Source of the DNA: JAVVHH01 sp963835135
GTDB taxonomy: Bacteria > Pseudomonadota > Alphaproteobacteria > Acetobacterales > Acetobacteraceae
DNA length: 64,000 nt
Direction: 5' to 3'
Assembly: GCA_963835135.1 (NCBI GenBank)
Contig: CAWIEF010000003.1
Coordinates: 1-64,000, forward strand
The notes under the pieces are model-generated. The model did no database searches. It had not been told where the DNA came from and saw only the letters and a list, made by a program, of their open reading frames with translations. Shown here piece after piece: positions 53,839-62,896 of the stretch (positions are counted from its first letter, which is position 1; every line of letters starts with the position of its first letter). Made by a program: the position numbers and the translations under genes.

Positions 53839-54726
53839 ATGCGTATCGGGTTTGCCGGGATGGGAAAGATGGGGGCGGCGATGGCGGCCCGCTTGGCCGA
53901 GCAGGGTCAGCCGCCGACCGTTTGGAACCGCACCCGCGCCAGGGCCGAGGCGACCGGGCTGGCCGTCGCCGAGACGCCGCGCGCCTTGGCCGAGCAATCC
54001 GACCTGATCCTCACCAGCCTGTTCGACGATGCTGCCGCCGAGGCCGTCTTCCATGGGCCGGACGGGCTCCTCGCGGCCGGATTGGCCGGCAAGATGATCG
54101 TCGAGATGAGCACGCTGCGGCCGGCGACGCAGATCGCGCTCGCCGAGGCGGTCCGCGCCGCCGGCGGCGCGGCAATCGAGTGTCCCGTGGGGGGCACGAC
54201 CGGGCCGGCGCGGGCGGGAACGCTGCTGGGCATGGCCGGCGGCGCGGCCGAAGACGTGGCGCGCGCGCGGCCGGTGCTCGATCTGATGTGCCGCCGCGTC
54301 GAGCATGTGGGTGACCATGGCGCGGCGGCGGCGCTGAAGCTGGCGATCAACCTGCCGCTGCTCGTGTTCTGGCAGGCCTTCGGCGAAGCCAATGCGCTCG
54401 TGCGCCATCTCGGGCTCGACCCGGCCTGGTTGGTCGAATTCTTCGCCGACACCTCGGGCGCGCCCACCGTGCTCAAGAACCGCGGCGCGGCGATCGCGGC
54501 GACGCTGGCCGGGTCGGAGCCCGGCACGGTGACGTTCGACATCGATTCCATCCGCAAGGACCTGTCGACCATGGTGGCCGAAGCCGCCGCGCGCGGCGTC
54601 GCGCTGCCCGCGGCGTCGGCGGCCCTGGCGAGTTTTGATCAGGCCAGCGCAGCCGGCTGGGGCGAGCGCGACTGCACCTGGCTGCCCGCCTACTGGGCGG
54701 CCACGGCGGACCATCAATCGCGCTGA
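53839..54726 (+). CDS. NAD(P)-dependent beta-hydroxyacid dehydrogenase, second paralogue
   Basis: About 295 residues. IGFAGMGKMGAAMAARLAEQG, NRTRARAEATGL (NADP-type Arg after strand 2), ECPVGGTTGPARAGTLLGMAGG, and catalytic AALKLAINLPLLVFWQAFGEANAL. ATG 53839 follows a CGGGAG with about six bases spacing; the longer open frame upstream overlaps the divergent gene. It differs clearly from its neighbour, so the pair is not a recent duplication. Probably carries out a different redox step in the same pathway. Confidence 0.9.
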   Translation: MRIGFAGMGKMGAAMAARLAEQGQPPTVWNRTRARAEATGLAVAETPRALAEQSDLILTSLFDDAAAEAVFHGPDGLLAAGLAGKMIVEMSTLRPATQIALAEAVRAAGGAAIECPVGGTTGPARAGTLLGMAGGAAEDVARARPVLDLMCRRVEHVGDHGAAAALKLAINLPLLVFWQAFGEANALVRHLGLDPAWLVEFFADTSGAPTVLKNRGAAIAATLAGSEPGTVTFDIDSIRKDLSTMVAEAAARGVALPAASAALASFDQASAAGWGERDCTWLPAYWAATADHQSR

Positions 54727-54742
54727 TGGTCCGCCGTATAAT

Positions 54743-54750
54743 CGATAATG
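54743..54750. promoter_or_regulatory. Half-site of the recurrent motif upstream of the luciferase-like gene
   Basis: CGATAATG, inside GTATAATCGATAATGACG, matches the right half of the operator and is shared in CGATAATGA with the site at 60476-60490. The left half does not match. It is 57 bp upstream of the start codon, so it may be a weak site or just a -10-like element. Confidence 0.3.
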
Positions 54751-54807
54751 ACGAGGGCACCGGCGATGGGGTTATGGTGCCGCAGTCCTGATCATTCGAG
54801 GAAACCC

Positions 54808-55914
54808 ATGCAGCTCGGCTTTTTCACCATGCCGATCCACCCGCTCGAGAAGGATTGGCGTCAATCGCTGCGCGAGGATCGCGAGACGTTCGTGCTGGCC
54901 GATGAGCTCGGCTTCAGCGAGGCCTATGTCGGCGAGCACACGACCGACAAGGCGGAGAACATCACGTCTTGCGTCTTGTTCCTGGCCAGCCTGGTCGGCC
55001 ACACCAAGCAGATCCGGCTCGGCACCGGGACGGTGAACCTGCCGAACACGCATCCGGCGCGGGTCGCGGGCGAAATCGCCATGCTGGATCACATGCTGGA
55101 CGGGCGGCTCAACTTCGGCATCAGCCCCGGCGGCCTGCCGTCGGACGCGGAAGCGTTCGGCACGCTCGGCGCCGACCGCGCGGCCATGTTCGTCGAGGCG
55201 ATCGACCAAGTGCTGCAAATCTGGTCCACCGAGCCGCCCTACAACATCGTCGGCAAATACTGGTCGGTGACCACGGAGAAGACGCTGATCGCCGATATCG
55301 GCCAGGGCATCATCCCCAAGCCGCTACAGGCGCCGCACCCGCCCATCATCGTCACCGTCGTGGCGCCGTTCTCCAAGGGTGTCACGGAAGCGGCGGCGCG
55401 GGGTTGGGAGCCGATCAGCGCCAACTTCCTGATGCCGCAATGGGTGCGCAGCCACTGGCCGAAATACGTCGAAGGCTGCGCCCGCGCCGGCCGCCCGGCG
55501 GACCCGGCGAATTGGCGCGTCGCCAAGAGCATCTGCGTGGCCGACGACCGCGAGACCGCGCGCCGCTACGCGACCGATCCGGACAGCCCCTACCGCTTCT
55601 ATTACAAGCAGTTGCTGACCAAGATGAAGAAGGCCGGCCGCGCCGAGCTGTTCAAGGAAGACCGCAGCCAAACCGACGACAGCGTCTCGCTCGACGCGAT
55701 CTGCGACCGGCTGATCATCCACGGCACGCCGGACGAAGTGGCCGACAAGCTGCTCGCCTTCCGCGACGAGGTCGGCGATTTCGGCACACTGCTCTACGCC
55801 GGCCACGACTGGGCCGACCGCGACATCGCCCGGCGCAGCAAGGTGCTGATGGCCGAGCAGGTCATGCCCCGGGTCAACGCCGCCATCGGCCGCGAACGGC
55901 AGGCGGCCGAGTAA
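54808..55914 (+). CDS. LLM class (luciferase-like) flavin-dependent monooxygenase
   Basis: 368 residues, bacterial-luciferase TIM barrel using reduced FMN from a separate reductase. QLGFFTMPIHPLEKDW, DELGFSEAYVGEHTTDKAENI, IRLGTGTVNLPNTHPARVAGEIAMLDHMLDGRLNFGISPGGLPSDAEAFG, then PHPPIIVTVVAPFSKGVTEAAARGWEPIS. The blocks fit the limonene/alkane-type group of the family. ATG 54808 has GAGG upstream. It is convergent with livF of set 2. Expected chemistry: oxygenation of a ring, ether or carbonyl in the same degradation route (inference). Confidence 0.9.
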   Translation: MQLGFFTMPIHPLEKDWRQSLREDRETFVLADELGFSEAYVGEHTTDKAENITSCVLFLASLVGHTKQIRLGTGTVNLPNTHPARVAGEIAMLDHMLDGRLNFGISPGGLPSDAEAFGTLGADRAAMFVEAIDQVLQIWSTEPPYNIVGKYWSVTTEKTLIADIGQGIIPKPLQAPHPPIIVTVVAPFSKGVTEAAARGWEPISANFLMPQWVRSHWPKYVEGCARAGRPADPANWRVAKSICVADDRETARRYATDPDSPYRFYYKQLLTKMKKAGRAELFKEDRSQTDDSVSLDAICDRLIIHGTPDEVADKLLAFRDEVGDFGTLLYAGHDWADRDIARRSKVLMAEQVMPRVNAAIGRERQAAE

Positions 55915-55918
55915 CGGC

Positions 55919-56623
55919 CTACACGGAGCAGTAACGCTCCTTCAGCACTTCGTCGGCAAGGAGCGCGGCGGCCCGGTCCTCGTAGACGATCTGGCCGCCG
56001 TCCATGATGTAGGCGCGGTCGGCGATGCCCAGGGCGAGTTCGACGTTCTGCTCCACCAGCAGGATCGTCGTGCCCTGTGCCCGCATCGTGTTGAACAGCG
56101 CCATCATCTCGTCCACCAGAATCGGCATGATGCCCTCGCTCGGCTCGTCCAGCATGAGCAGCTTGGGCCGGCTGACCGTCGCCCGCGCGATGGCCAGCAT
56201 CTGCTGCTCCCCGCCCGACATCGTCAGCGCCATCTGGTCGAGCCGTTCGGCCAGCCGCGGGAAGATCGTCGCGACCTCGTCGATCACCTCCCGCTCCGGC
56301 CGCTTCACCTTGGCGGCCAGGAGGCCGAGCCGGATGTTGTCGCGCACCGTCAGGCCGGCCACGATCCGCCGCTCTTCCGGCACGTAGCCGAGGCCCAAGC
56401 CGTTGCGGATGTGTGCGGGCCGGCCGAGCAGTTCGGCGCCCTCGAAGCGGATGCTGCCGGCGGCGCGACCGGCCAGCCCCATCACGGTGCGCAGCGTCGT
56501 GGTCTTGCCGGCGCCGTTGCGGCCGACCAGACACACGATCTCGCCCCGTTCCACGGTGAGGTCGATCCCCTGCAGGATGTGGCTGCGGCCATACCAAGCC
56601 TGCACGCCTTCGAGTCGCAGCAC
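55919..56623 (-). CDS. Branched-chain amino acid-type ABC transporter ATPase, LivF (second set)
   Basis: 234 residues from GTG 56623, one base after the livG stop. VQAWYGRSHILQGIDL, Walker A LVGRNGAGKTTTLRTVMGL, LGLGYVPEERRIVAGLTVRDNIRLG, signature MSGGEQQMLAIARATVSRPKLLMLDEPSEGIMPILV, H-loop LLVEQNVELALGIADRAYIMDGG. Set 2 runs 60443 to 55919 in the order LivK, LivH, LivM, LivG, LivF. Confidence 0.93.
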   Translation of the reverse strand: MLRLEGVQAWYGRSHILQGIDLTVERGEIVCLVGRNGAGKTTTLRTVMGLAGRAAGSIRFEGAELLGRPAHIRNGLGLGYVPEERRIVAGLTVRDNIRLGLLAAKVKRPEREVIDEVATIFPRLAERLDQMALTMSGGEQQMLAIARATVSRPKLLMLDEPSEGIMPILVDEMMALFNTMRAQGTTILLVEQNVELALGIADRAYIMDGGQIVYEDRAAALLADEVLKERYCSV

Positions 56624-56624
56624 C

Positions 56625-57374
56625 TCAGTGCTCCCGCTGGCCGAGATACACGCGCTTGACCTCGGCATTGCCGCGCACCTCGTCGGGCGTGCCCTGCGCC
56701 AGGAGTTCGCCGTGGTGCAGCACCAGCAACCGGTCGCAGATTCCCATCACGAGCTTCATCTTGTGCTCGACCAGGATCACCGTCCGCTGCCGCGCCAGCT
56801 CGGTGATGAGCGTCATCATGCTGCGCGTCTCCTCCGGGCTCATGCCGGCAGTCGGCTCGTCGAGCAGCAGCAGGCGCGGGTTGCTGGCCAGCGCCATGGC
56901 GATCTCGAGCGCGCGCTGCTCGCCATGCGCCAACGCGCTGGCCAGCCGGTCGCGGGCCGGCCACAGGCCGACGGTCGCCAGCAGCGCGCCGGCCTGCTCG
57001 ACCAGCCCGGTCAGCCGCGCCCGCGGCCGCCAGATGTCGTAGCGCGAGGTGAGCGCCTGCACCGCCAGGCGCACGTTCTCGAGCGTGCTGAGCTGCGGAA
57101 ACACCGTGGTGATCTGGAACGATTTGGCGATCCCCAGCTTGGCGTAGTGATGCTGCGGCAGCCCGGTGATGTCGCGCCCCTCGAAGGTGATCTGCCCCGT
57201 CGTCGGCGCGAACTGGCCGGACAGCGTGTTGAAGAACGTGCTCTTGCCGGCGCCGTTCGGGCCGATGATGCCGGCGAGCTCGCCACGGTTGAACTCCGCC
57301 GAGATGTCGCGCAGGGCCACGAACCGGCCGAAGCTCATGCCGACGTCGCGCGTGCTCAGGATCACGTCGCTCAT
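56625..57374 (-). CDS. Branched-chain amino acid-type ABC transporter ATPase, LivG (second set)
   Basis: 249 residues from ATG 57374, overlapping the livM stop (ATGA); upstream open frame is a shadow. VGMSFGRFVALRDISAEF, Walker A IIGPNGAGKSTFFNTLSGQF, GIAKSFQITTVFPQLSTLENVRLAVQAL, signature LAHGEQRALEIAMALASNPRLLLLDEPTAGMSPEET, H-loop ILVEHKMKLVMGICDRLLVLHHGELLAQGTPDEV. Confidence 0.93.
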   Translation of the reverse strand: MSDVILSTRDVGMSFGRFVALRDISAEFNRGELAGIIGPNGAGKSTFFNTLSGQFAPTTGQITFEGRDITGLPQHHYAKLGIAKSFQITTVFPQLSTLENVRLAVQALTSRYDIWRPRARLTGLVEQAGALLATVGLWPARDRLASALAHGEQRALEIAMALASNPRLLLLDEPTAGMSPEETRSMMTLITELARQRTVILVEHKMKLVMGICDRLLVLHHGELLAQGTPDEVRGNAEVKRVYLGQREH

Positions 57375-58339
57375 GCCCGGCGTAGCCGGGCCAGCACCGT
57401 GCCCCAGACGCCGAGCGGGAAGAAGAGCACGCATACGATGTAGGCGACGCCGACCACGATTTGCCAGTGCACGGTGTAGAGCGAGACGAGGTTCTCCAGC
57501 AGCAGGAACAGCCCGGCGCCGATGAACGGACCGAAGAACGTGCCCATGCCGCCCAGCAGCGCCATCATCACGGCCTGGCCGGAGGTCTGGTAGCTGAGCG
57601 TCTCCAGTGGCACGATGCCGAGATGCAGCGCCTGCAGCGCGCCGGCCAGGCCGCAGAACGCGCCGGACAGCGTGAATGCCAGCAGCCGGGTCGCACGCAC
57701 GTCGAAGCCGCAGGCCCGGGCGCGCGCCTCGTTCTCGCGGACCGCCTCGAGCACGGCGCCGAACGGCGAGGCCAGGATGCGCGACAGGACGAACAGCGCG
57801 GCGATCACGATGGCGGCCACGACGTAATATCGCGTCGTCGGGTCGACGAAGTCGAGCGGGCCGATCGCGGTCAAGCGGATGCCGCGCAAGCCGTTCTCCC
57901 CGCCGGTCCAGTCGGTCGCCTGCAACGCCGCGTAATACACGCATTGCGACAGGGCCAGCGTCACCATGGCGAAGTAGATCCCGCGCGTGCGTACGGCCAG
58001 CGCGCCGATCGCGGCGGCCATCGCCATGCCGGCCATGACCGCCAGGCCGACGCCCAGCCACCAGGGCAGGCCGAAGCGCGTCAGCGCGATGCCGCAGCCA
58101 TAGGCGCCGGCGCCGAGCAGCGCCGAGTGCCCGAACGACAGCAGCCCGGCATAGCCGTACAGCATGTTGAATCCGAGAGCGAACAGCCCGTAGATCAGGA
58201 TGTTCACCGCGATCGCCTTGAACGGCATCAGCAGCGGGAACACCAGCAGGAACATCGCCGCCAGCAGCACGCGATGCCGGCGCGCCAGCGCGAGCCAGTC
58301 GCGCCGGGCCGGCAAGGCGGCCTCGTGCACCGCGTCCAT
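57371..58339 (-). CDS. Branched-chain amino acid-type ABC transporter permease, LivM (second set)
   Basis: 322 residues from ATG 58339, overlapping the livH stop (TGATG). ILIYGLFALGFNMLYGYAGLLSFGHSALLGAGAYGC is the LivM signature; then YFAMVTLALSQCVYYAALQATDWTGGENGLRGI and MMALLGGMGTFFGPFIGAGLFLLLENLVS. About eight to ten helices. Confidence 0.93.
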   Translation of the reverse strand: MDAVHEAALPARRDWLALARRHRVLLAAMFLLVFPLLMPFKAIAVNILIYGLFALGFNMLYGYAGLLSFGHSALLGAGAYGCGIALTRFGLPWWLGVGLAVMAGMAMAAAIGALAVRTRGIYFAMVTLALSQCVYYAALQATDWTGGENGLRGIRLTAIGPLDFVDPTTRYYVVAAIVIAALFVLSRILASPFGAVLEAVRENEARARACGFDVRATRLLAFTLSGAFCGLAGALQALHLGIVPLETLSYQTSGQAVMMALLGGMGTFFGPFIGAGLFLLLENLVSLYTVHWQIVVGVAYIVCVLFFPLGVWGTVLARLRRA

Positions 58340-59223
58340 CAGCTCATCAGCCCGGCGCGGCCGAAGAAGCCTTGCGGGCGCACCAACAGGACGACCGCCA
58401 TCAGCGCGAAGATCGACACCTGCGCCATCTCCGGCGCGACCAGCGAGACCATGCTGACCACCACACCGACCAATAGCCCGGCGAGCACTGCGCCCAGCAA
58501 CGATCCCATGCCGCCGACCACCGTGACGACGAAGGCGATCGCCAGCACGCTGTTGCCCATTTCCGGGCTCGCCCCTTGCAGCGGCGCCGCGAGCAGGCCG
58601 GCCAGCGCCGCCAGCCCGGTGCCGATCCCGAACACCATCAGCCAGACCCGGCCGACGTCGATGCCGAGGATGCGCACGATCTGCGGATCCCGCGCCCCGG
58701 CCCGGATGATCAGCCCGTAGTTGGTGCGCTCCAGGAACAGCCACAGCAAGGCCAGCACGAACGCGGTCACGCCGATGACGAACAGGCGATAGGTCGGGAA
58801 ATAGCCGACGCCGATGTCGGTGGCGCCGATCAGCGCCTCCGGGATGTCGAACGGCAGGTCCTGCGGCCCGGCCAGCACGCGGACGCCCTCCACCAGGACG
58901 TAGGACAGGCCGAACGTCAGCAGCAGCGGATAGTCGATGCCGCGCCCATACAGCGGCCGGATCAGGAATCGCTCGACCAGCAGCCCGAGCGAGCCGACCA
59001 GCAACGGCACCAGCAACAGACACGGAAAGAACCCGATCCCGAGCCCCAACAAGCCGACGCCGGCAAAGGCTCCCAGCATGTAGAATGCGCCGTGGGCGAA
59101 GTTGACCACGGTCAGCATGCCGAACAGCAGCGACATGCCGAGCGCGACCAGGACATAGATCGCGCCCAGCGCCAGTCCGGCAAAAAGCTGCAGGATCAAC
59201 AGGTCGGGCGTGATCCCATCCAC
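58339..59223 (-). CDS. Branched-chain amino acid-type ABC transporter permease, LivH (second set)
   Basis: 294 residues from GTG 59223, overlapping the livK stop by a few bases; TTG 59256 is a longer option. LFAGLALGAIYVLVALGMSLLFGMLTVVNFAHGAFYMLGAFAGVGLL, TNYGLIIRAGARDPQIVRILGIDVGRVWLMVFGIGTGLAALAGLLAAPLQG and VTVVGGMGSLLGAVLAGLLVG are typical of LivH. Confidence 0.92.
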   Translation of the reverse strand: MDGITPDLLILQLFAGLALGAIYVLVALGMSLLFGMLTVVNFAHGAFYMLGAFAGVGLLGLGIGFFPCLLLVPLLVGSLGLLVERFLIRPLYGRGIDYPLLLTFGLSYVLVEGVRVLAGPQDLPFDIPEALIGATDIGVGYFPTYRLFVIGVTAFVLALLWLFLERTNYGLIIRAGARDPQIVRILGIDVGRVWLMVFGIGTGLAALAGLLAAPLQGASPEMGNSVLAIAFVVTVVGGMGSLLGAVLAGLLVGVVVSMVSLVAPEMAQVSIFALMAVVLLVRPQGFFGRAGLMS

Positions 59224-59231
59224 GACGCCGA

Positions 59232-60443
59232 CTAGCCGTGGCCCTCTTCGGCGCAACTGCGCAGATTGGTCTCGCTGGCCTCGTCGGTGTGCACGACGTT
59301 GAACACGTCGAAGGGGCTGTCCCCCTTGTCCTTGCTCTCGACCACGAACACCGACTGCACGGCCTGATGATCGCAGGCGCGAACGTGCTCCGGCCCTTTG
59401 TAGGTGTCGTATTTCAAGGTGGCGAGCACATCGACGACTGCCTCGGTCTCCGTCGTCTTAGCCTGCGTGACCGCCGCCAGCACGGCCTTGACGCCGCCAT
59501 AGCCGAGAGCCCCGTAATCAGACGGCACCTTGTTGTCGTAGGCCTTGCGATAGCGGTCGTTGAACGCCTTCGCGGCAGGGATGCTGCTCTCGACGCCCCA
59601 GTAATACGACGCGCCACCGACGACGCCGCTAAACGGGCCAGGCCCGACCGCGACCCGTGCGGTGTAGAGCAGAACCGGAGCCACGATCCGCGTCGTTCGC
59701 TTCAGGCCGAAATCGTTGGCCTGGCGGATGGAGATCTGCTGGTCGCGGCCGAAGTTGCAGAGGCACAAGATGTCGGGCTTGAGCGCCTGGATGCGTGGCA
59801 GCAGCGTGGAGAAATCGGTGGCCCCCAGCGGATGCTTAAGTTCGGCCAGAACCTCAATGCCGAGCGGCTGGCCAGCGGCCTTGAAGCCCTCGACCATCTC
59901 GCGGCCATAAGCGTAGTCGGCGCTGAGGAACACCACCCGCTTGCCGTATTTGCCGAACGCGTAACGGCCCACCGCGCCCGCCGTCAGATGCGGCGTGAGG
60001 CCCTCATGGAACGTGTAGCGGCTCCAATCGGGCACGGCGATGATCTGGTCGGACTGGCTGATCGAGTTGTAGAGCACCTTGCGTTCGCGGGTGACGGTGT
60101 TGACGGCCAACTGCACCGACGCCGACAGACTGCCGACGATCATGCGCACGCCGTCCTTCTCGATCAGCTCGAGCGTGCGGGTGGCGGCCTCGCCCGGGTC
60201 GAGCTTGTCGTCGCGCACCAGCAATTCCGCCTGCCGCCCGGCCAGCCCGCCTGCCTCGTTGAATTCGGCGACCGCGAGTTGGGCGCAGCGCACCTGGTCC
60301 TGCGCTTCGGCGGCATACGGACCGGTGAGCGGGACCGGGAAGCCGATCCTGATCGGCGGCTCCTGCGCCCTGAGGATGCCCGGCAAGGCCAGGGTGGCCG
60401 CGGCCGATCCCAATACGGTGCGGCGCCGGAATAGTGCTGTCAT
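59232..60443 (-). CDS. Periplasmic ligand-binding protein of Liv-type ABC transporter, LivK (second set)
   Basis: 403 residues with a twin-arginine-like N-terminus (FRRRTVLGSAAATLALPGILRAQE). Peripla_BP_6 blocks: IRIGFPVPLTGPYAAEAQDQVRCAQLAVAEFNEAGGLAGRQAELLVRDDKLDPGEAATRTLELIEKDGVRMIVGSLSASVQLAV, VLYNSISQSDQI, VVFLSADYAYGREMVEGF. Clearly diverged from the first LivK, so the two systems probably take up different compounds. A full operator motif lies 33 bp upstream of ATG 60443, which gives it its own promoter after the molybdenum hydroxylase genes. Confidence 0.92.
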   Translation of the reverse strand: MTALFRRRTVLGSAAATLALPGILRAQEPPIRIGFPVPLTGPYAAEAQDQVRCAQLAVAEFNEAGGLAGRQAELLVRDDKLDPGEAATRTLELIEKDGVRMIVGSLSASVQLAVNTVTRERKVLYNSISQSDQIIAVPDWSRYTFHEGLTPHLTAGAVGRYAFGKYGKRVVFLSADYAYGREMVEGFKAAGQPLGIEVLAELKHPLGATDFSTLLPRIQALKPDILCLCNFGRDQQISIRQANDFGLKRTTRIVAPVLLYTARVAVGPGPFSGVVGGASYYWGVESSIPAAKAFNDRYRKAYDNKVPSDYGALGYGGVKAVLAAVTQAKTTETEAVVDVLATLKYDTYKGPEHVRACDHQAVQSVFVVESKDKGDSPFDVFNVVHTDEASETNLRSCAEEGHG

Positions 60444-60475
60444 GACCCGTTCCCTCTTCCGTCGGCGTTAGTCGC

Positions 60476-60490
60476 TGATCGAACGATAAT
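60476..60490. promoter_or_regulatory. Operator candidate, copy 4 of the recurrent motif
   Basis: TGATCGAACGATAAT matches TGATCGNNCGATAA at all fixed positions and contains the palindrome ATCG-AA-CGAT. It lies in the 74-bp gap between the molybdenum-hydroxylase stop and livK of set 2. Confidence 0.6.
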
Positions 60491-60517
60491 GAGTTGACCA
60501 GAACTTGGACGCGGATG

Positions 60518-62896
60518 CTAGACGCCCGCGGTCACTCCGAGCGCGTGGAGAACCCGTTCCGGCGTCAGCGGGATGTCGGTCAGCGTAATGCCCATCGGCG
60601 CGAGCGCGTCGTTGACCGCGTTCAGCACGCACGCCGCCGCGCCTGCCGTACCGGCCTCGCCCGCGCCCTTGGCGCCGATGACGCTCTCGGCGGTCGGCGT
60701 CACGACGTGGGCGATGCTGATGTCCGGCATCTCACCGGCCATCGGCACCAGGTAGTCGGCCATGTTGGCGTTGATCATCTGGCCCTGGTCGTCGTACTCG
60801 CACCGCTCGAACAGCGCCGCGCCGAGGCCCTGGACGACGCCGCCGCGGATCTGCTCGTCGACCAGCAACGGGTTGAGCACGGTCCCGCAATCCTCGACCA
60901 CGAAGTGCTTCAACAGCGTGATGAACCCGGTCTCGACGTCCACCTCGAGCCAGGAGGCCTGGATCCCGTTGGTGAACGCAAACGGATACTCGCGCGGAAC
61001 GTAGTGCCGGGTCGCGATCAGTTCCGGTTGGATGCCTCGGGGGAGCGTGTCCGGGCGGAAATAGGCGATCCGGGCAAGGTCGGCCAGCGTGAGGCGGGCG
61101 GTGCGGCCCGCGGCGTCGACGACGGTCCCGCCCTCGATGTCGAGCGTTTCGGGGGTGGCTTGCAGGAGCGAGCCGGCCAGCAACAGCAGGTTGCGGCGCA
61201 AGGCACGGGCTGCCTGCCAGGCGGCTTCCCCGCCGACGCCGGCGCCGCGCGAGGCCCAGGTGCCACCGCCATAGGGCGTGGCATCGGTGTCGCCGAGTTG
61301 CACGCGGATGCGCTCGGGCGGGACCCCCATTGCTTCGGCGACGATCTGCGCGAGGATCGCGCCGGTGCCCTGGCCCTGCTCGGTCACGCTCGCCTGCACC
61401 ATCAGCCCGCCCGCTGCATCCAGTCGGACGGTGCAGCCGTCCTGCGCCGAGATCCGCGCGCCGCCGACGCCGTAGAAGGCCGGGCCCGGGTTGGTCAGCT
61501 CGATGAAGCTCGCCAGCCCGATGCCGCGATGCACGCCACGGGCGCGCGCCGCCGCCTGATCGGCCCGCAGCGCGTCGTAGTCCATCAGCGTCAGCAGCCG
61601 GTCGAGCGCGGCATGATGCGAGAGCCCCTCGAACCGCATCCCGCTCGGCGATTGGCTCGGGTGCGCGTCGTCGGCGATGAGGTTGCGGCGGCGCAGTGCG
61701 GCCGGGTCCATACCGAGGCGCCGGGCCGCCTGGTCGACCAGGCTTTCGGTCACCGCGGTGGCGATCGGGTGCCCGACAGCGCGATACTGCGACATCATCG
61801 CCTTGGTCTGGAACACCACGCGGGTACGGGCGCGGTAGTGGGGCGCGGTATAGGGCCCGCCGATCAGGTTGATGACCTGGTTGGCCTCCACCGCCGAGGT
61901 TCGCGGATAGGCCGAATAAGGCCCGATGCCGGTGATGTCGTCCGCGGTGAACGCCGTGATGTCACCCTCTGCGGTCACTGCGATCTGGGCATGCACCACG
62001 TGGTCGCGCGCGTGGATGTCGCTCACGAAGCTCTCGAGCCGGTCGGCGACGAAGCGGACGGGGCGGCGCAGCATCCGGCTCGCGGCCGCGGCGGCCATCT
62101 CGTCGCCATACACATGGATCTTGACGCCGAACGAGCCGCCGACGTCGGCACACACGATGCGCACCTGCTGCTCGTCGAGCCCGAGATGCTGGGCATAGAT
62201 CGTCTGCATCATGTGCGGCACCTGGGTGCCCTGATAGACGGTCAGCCGGGCCTCGCCCTCGTTCCAATCCGCGACGATCGCCCGTGCCTCGAGGGTGACG
62301 CCGGTATGTCGCCCAAAGCTGAACGTGGCGGCGATCACATGGGCGGCGCCGGCCAAGGCGGCGTCCACGTCGCCGGCATCGATGCGGCGCTCGAAGGCGA
62401 GGTTGTCGCCGAGCGCGGGATGGATCGGCCGCGCGGCCGGATCGAGCGCGGCCAGCACGTCGACGACGGGGTCGAGCGGGTCGTATTCGACGGCGATGTG
62501 CTCGGCGGCATCTTCCGCCTCGGCGCGCGTCGTCGCGACGACCATGGCCACCGGCTCGCCTTGCCAGCGGACCCGGCCGACCGCCAGCGGGTGCTGCGGC
62601 GCCGATTTCAGCCCGCGCAGATGGCTCAACACGCCGACCCAGGGCGTGCACAGCGACCCCATGGCCGCCCCGTCGAGCACGGCGAGCACGCCCGGCATCG
62701 CGCGCGCGGCGGCGGTGTCGAGGTGGACGATCTCGGCATGGGCGTAAGGCGACCGCAGGAACGCGGCATGGACCATGCGCGGCAGGCTGATGTCGCTGAC
62801 GTAGCGCCCGCGCCCATGGGTCAGCCGCTGCAGGCCCGGACGCGGCAGGGCGCGGCCGATATGGGCATTCGGCCGCTCGAGGTCGCTAAAGTTCAT
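60518..62896 (-). CDS. Molybdenum hydroxylase large subunit (xanthine dehydrogenase/CoxL family)
   Basis: 792 residues, binding the molybdopterin cofactor. RYVSDISLPRMVHAAFLRSPYAHAEI at the N-terminus, WQGEPVAMVVATTRAEAEDAAE, QGTQVPH near 222, the cofactor loop DVGGSFGVKIHVYGDE (253-265), YRAVGHP at 372-378, and catalytic GAKGAGEAGTAG with Glu747. The CODH-specific Cys motif AYRCSFR is absent, so this is not a CO dehydrogenase; it should hydroxylate a carbon next to a ring nitrogen, or an aldehyde. ATG 62896 overlaps the small-subunit gene by 11 bp. Confidence 0.92.
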   Translation of the reverse strand: MNFSDLERPNAHIGRALPRPGLQRLTHGRGRYVSDISLPRMVHAAFLRSPYAHAEIVHLDTAAARAMPGVLAVLDGAAMGSLCTPWVGVLSHLRGLKSAPQHPLAVGRVRWQGEPVAMVVATTRAEAEDAAEHIAVEYDPLDPVVDVLAALDPAARPIHPALGDNLAFERRIDAGDVDAALAGAAHVIAATFSFGRHTGVTLEARAIVADWNEGEARLTVYQGTQVPHMMQTIYAQHLGLDEQQVRIVCADVGGSFGVKIHVYGDEMAAAAASRMLRRPVRFVADRLESFVSDIHARDHVVHAQIAVTAEGDITAFTADDITGIGPYSAYPRTSAVEANQVINLIGGPYTAPHYRARTRVVFQTKAMMSQYRAVGHPIATAVTESLVDQAARRLGMDPAALRRRNLIADDAHPSQSPSGMRFEGLSHHAALDRLLTLMDYDALRADQAAARARGVHRGIGLASFIELTNPGPAFYGVGGARISAQDGCTVRLDAAGGLMVQASVTEQGQGTGAILAQIVAEAMGVPPERIRVQLGDTDATPYGGGTWASRGAGVGGEAAWQAARALRRNLLLLAGSLLQATPETLDIEGGTVVDAAGRTARLTLADLARIAYFRPDTLPRGIQPELIATRHYVPREYPFAFTNGIQASWLEVDVETGFITLLKHFVVEDCGTVLNPLLVDEQIRGGVVQGLGAALFERCEYDDQGQMINANMADYLVPMAGEMPDISIAHVVTPTAESVIGAKGAGEAGTAGAAACVLNAVNDALAPMGITLTDIPLTPERVLHALGVTAGV

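Noticed and set aside
60518..62896. Carbon monoxide dehydrogenase large subunit (CoxL form I)
   Set aside because: The AYRCSFR active-site loop is absent; the position has YRAVGHP.
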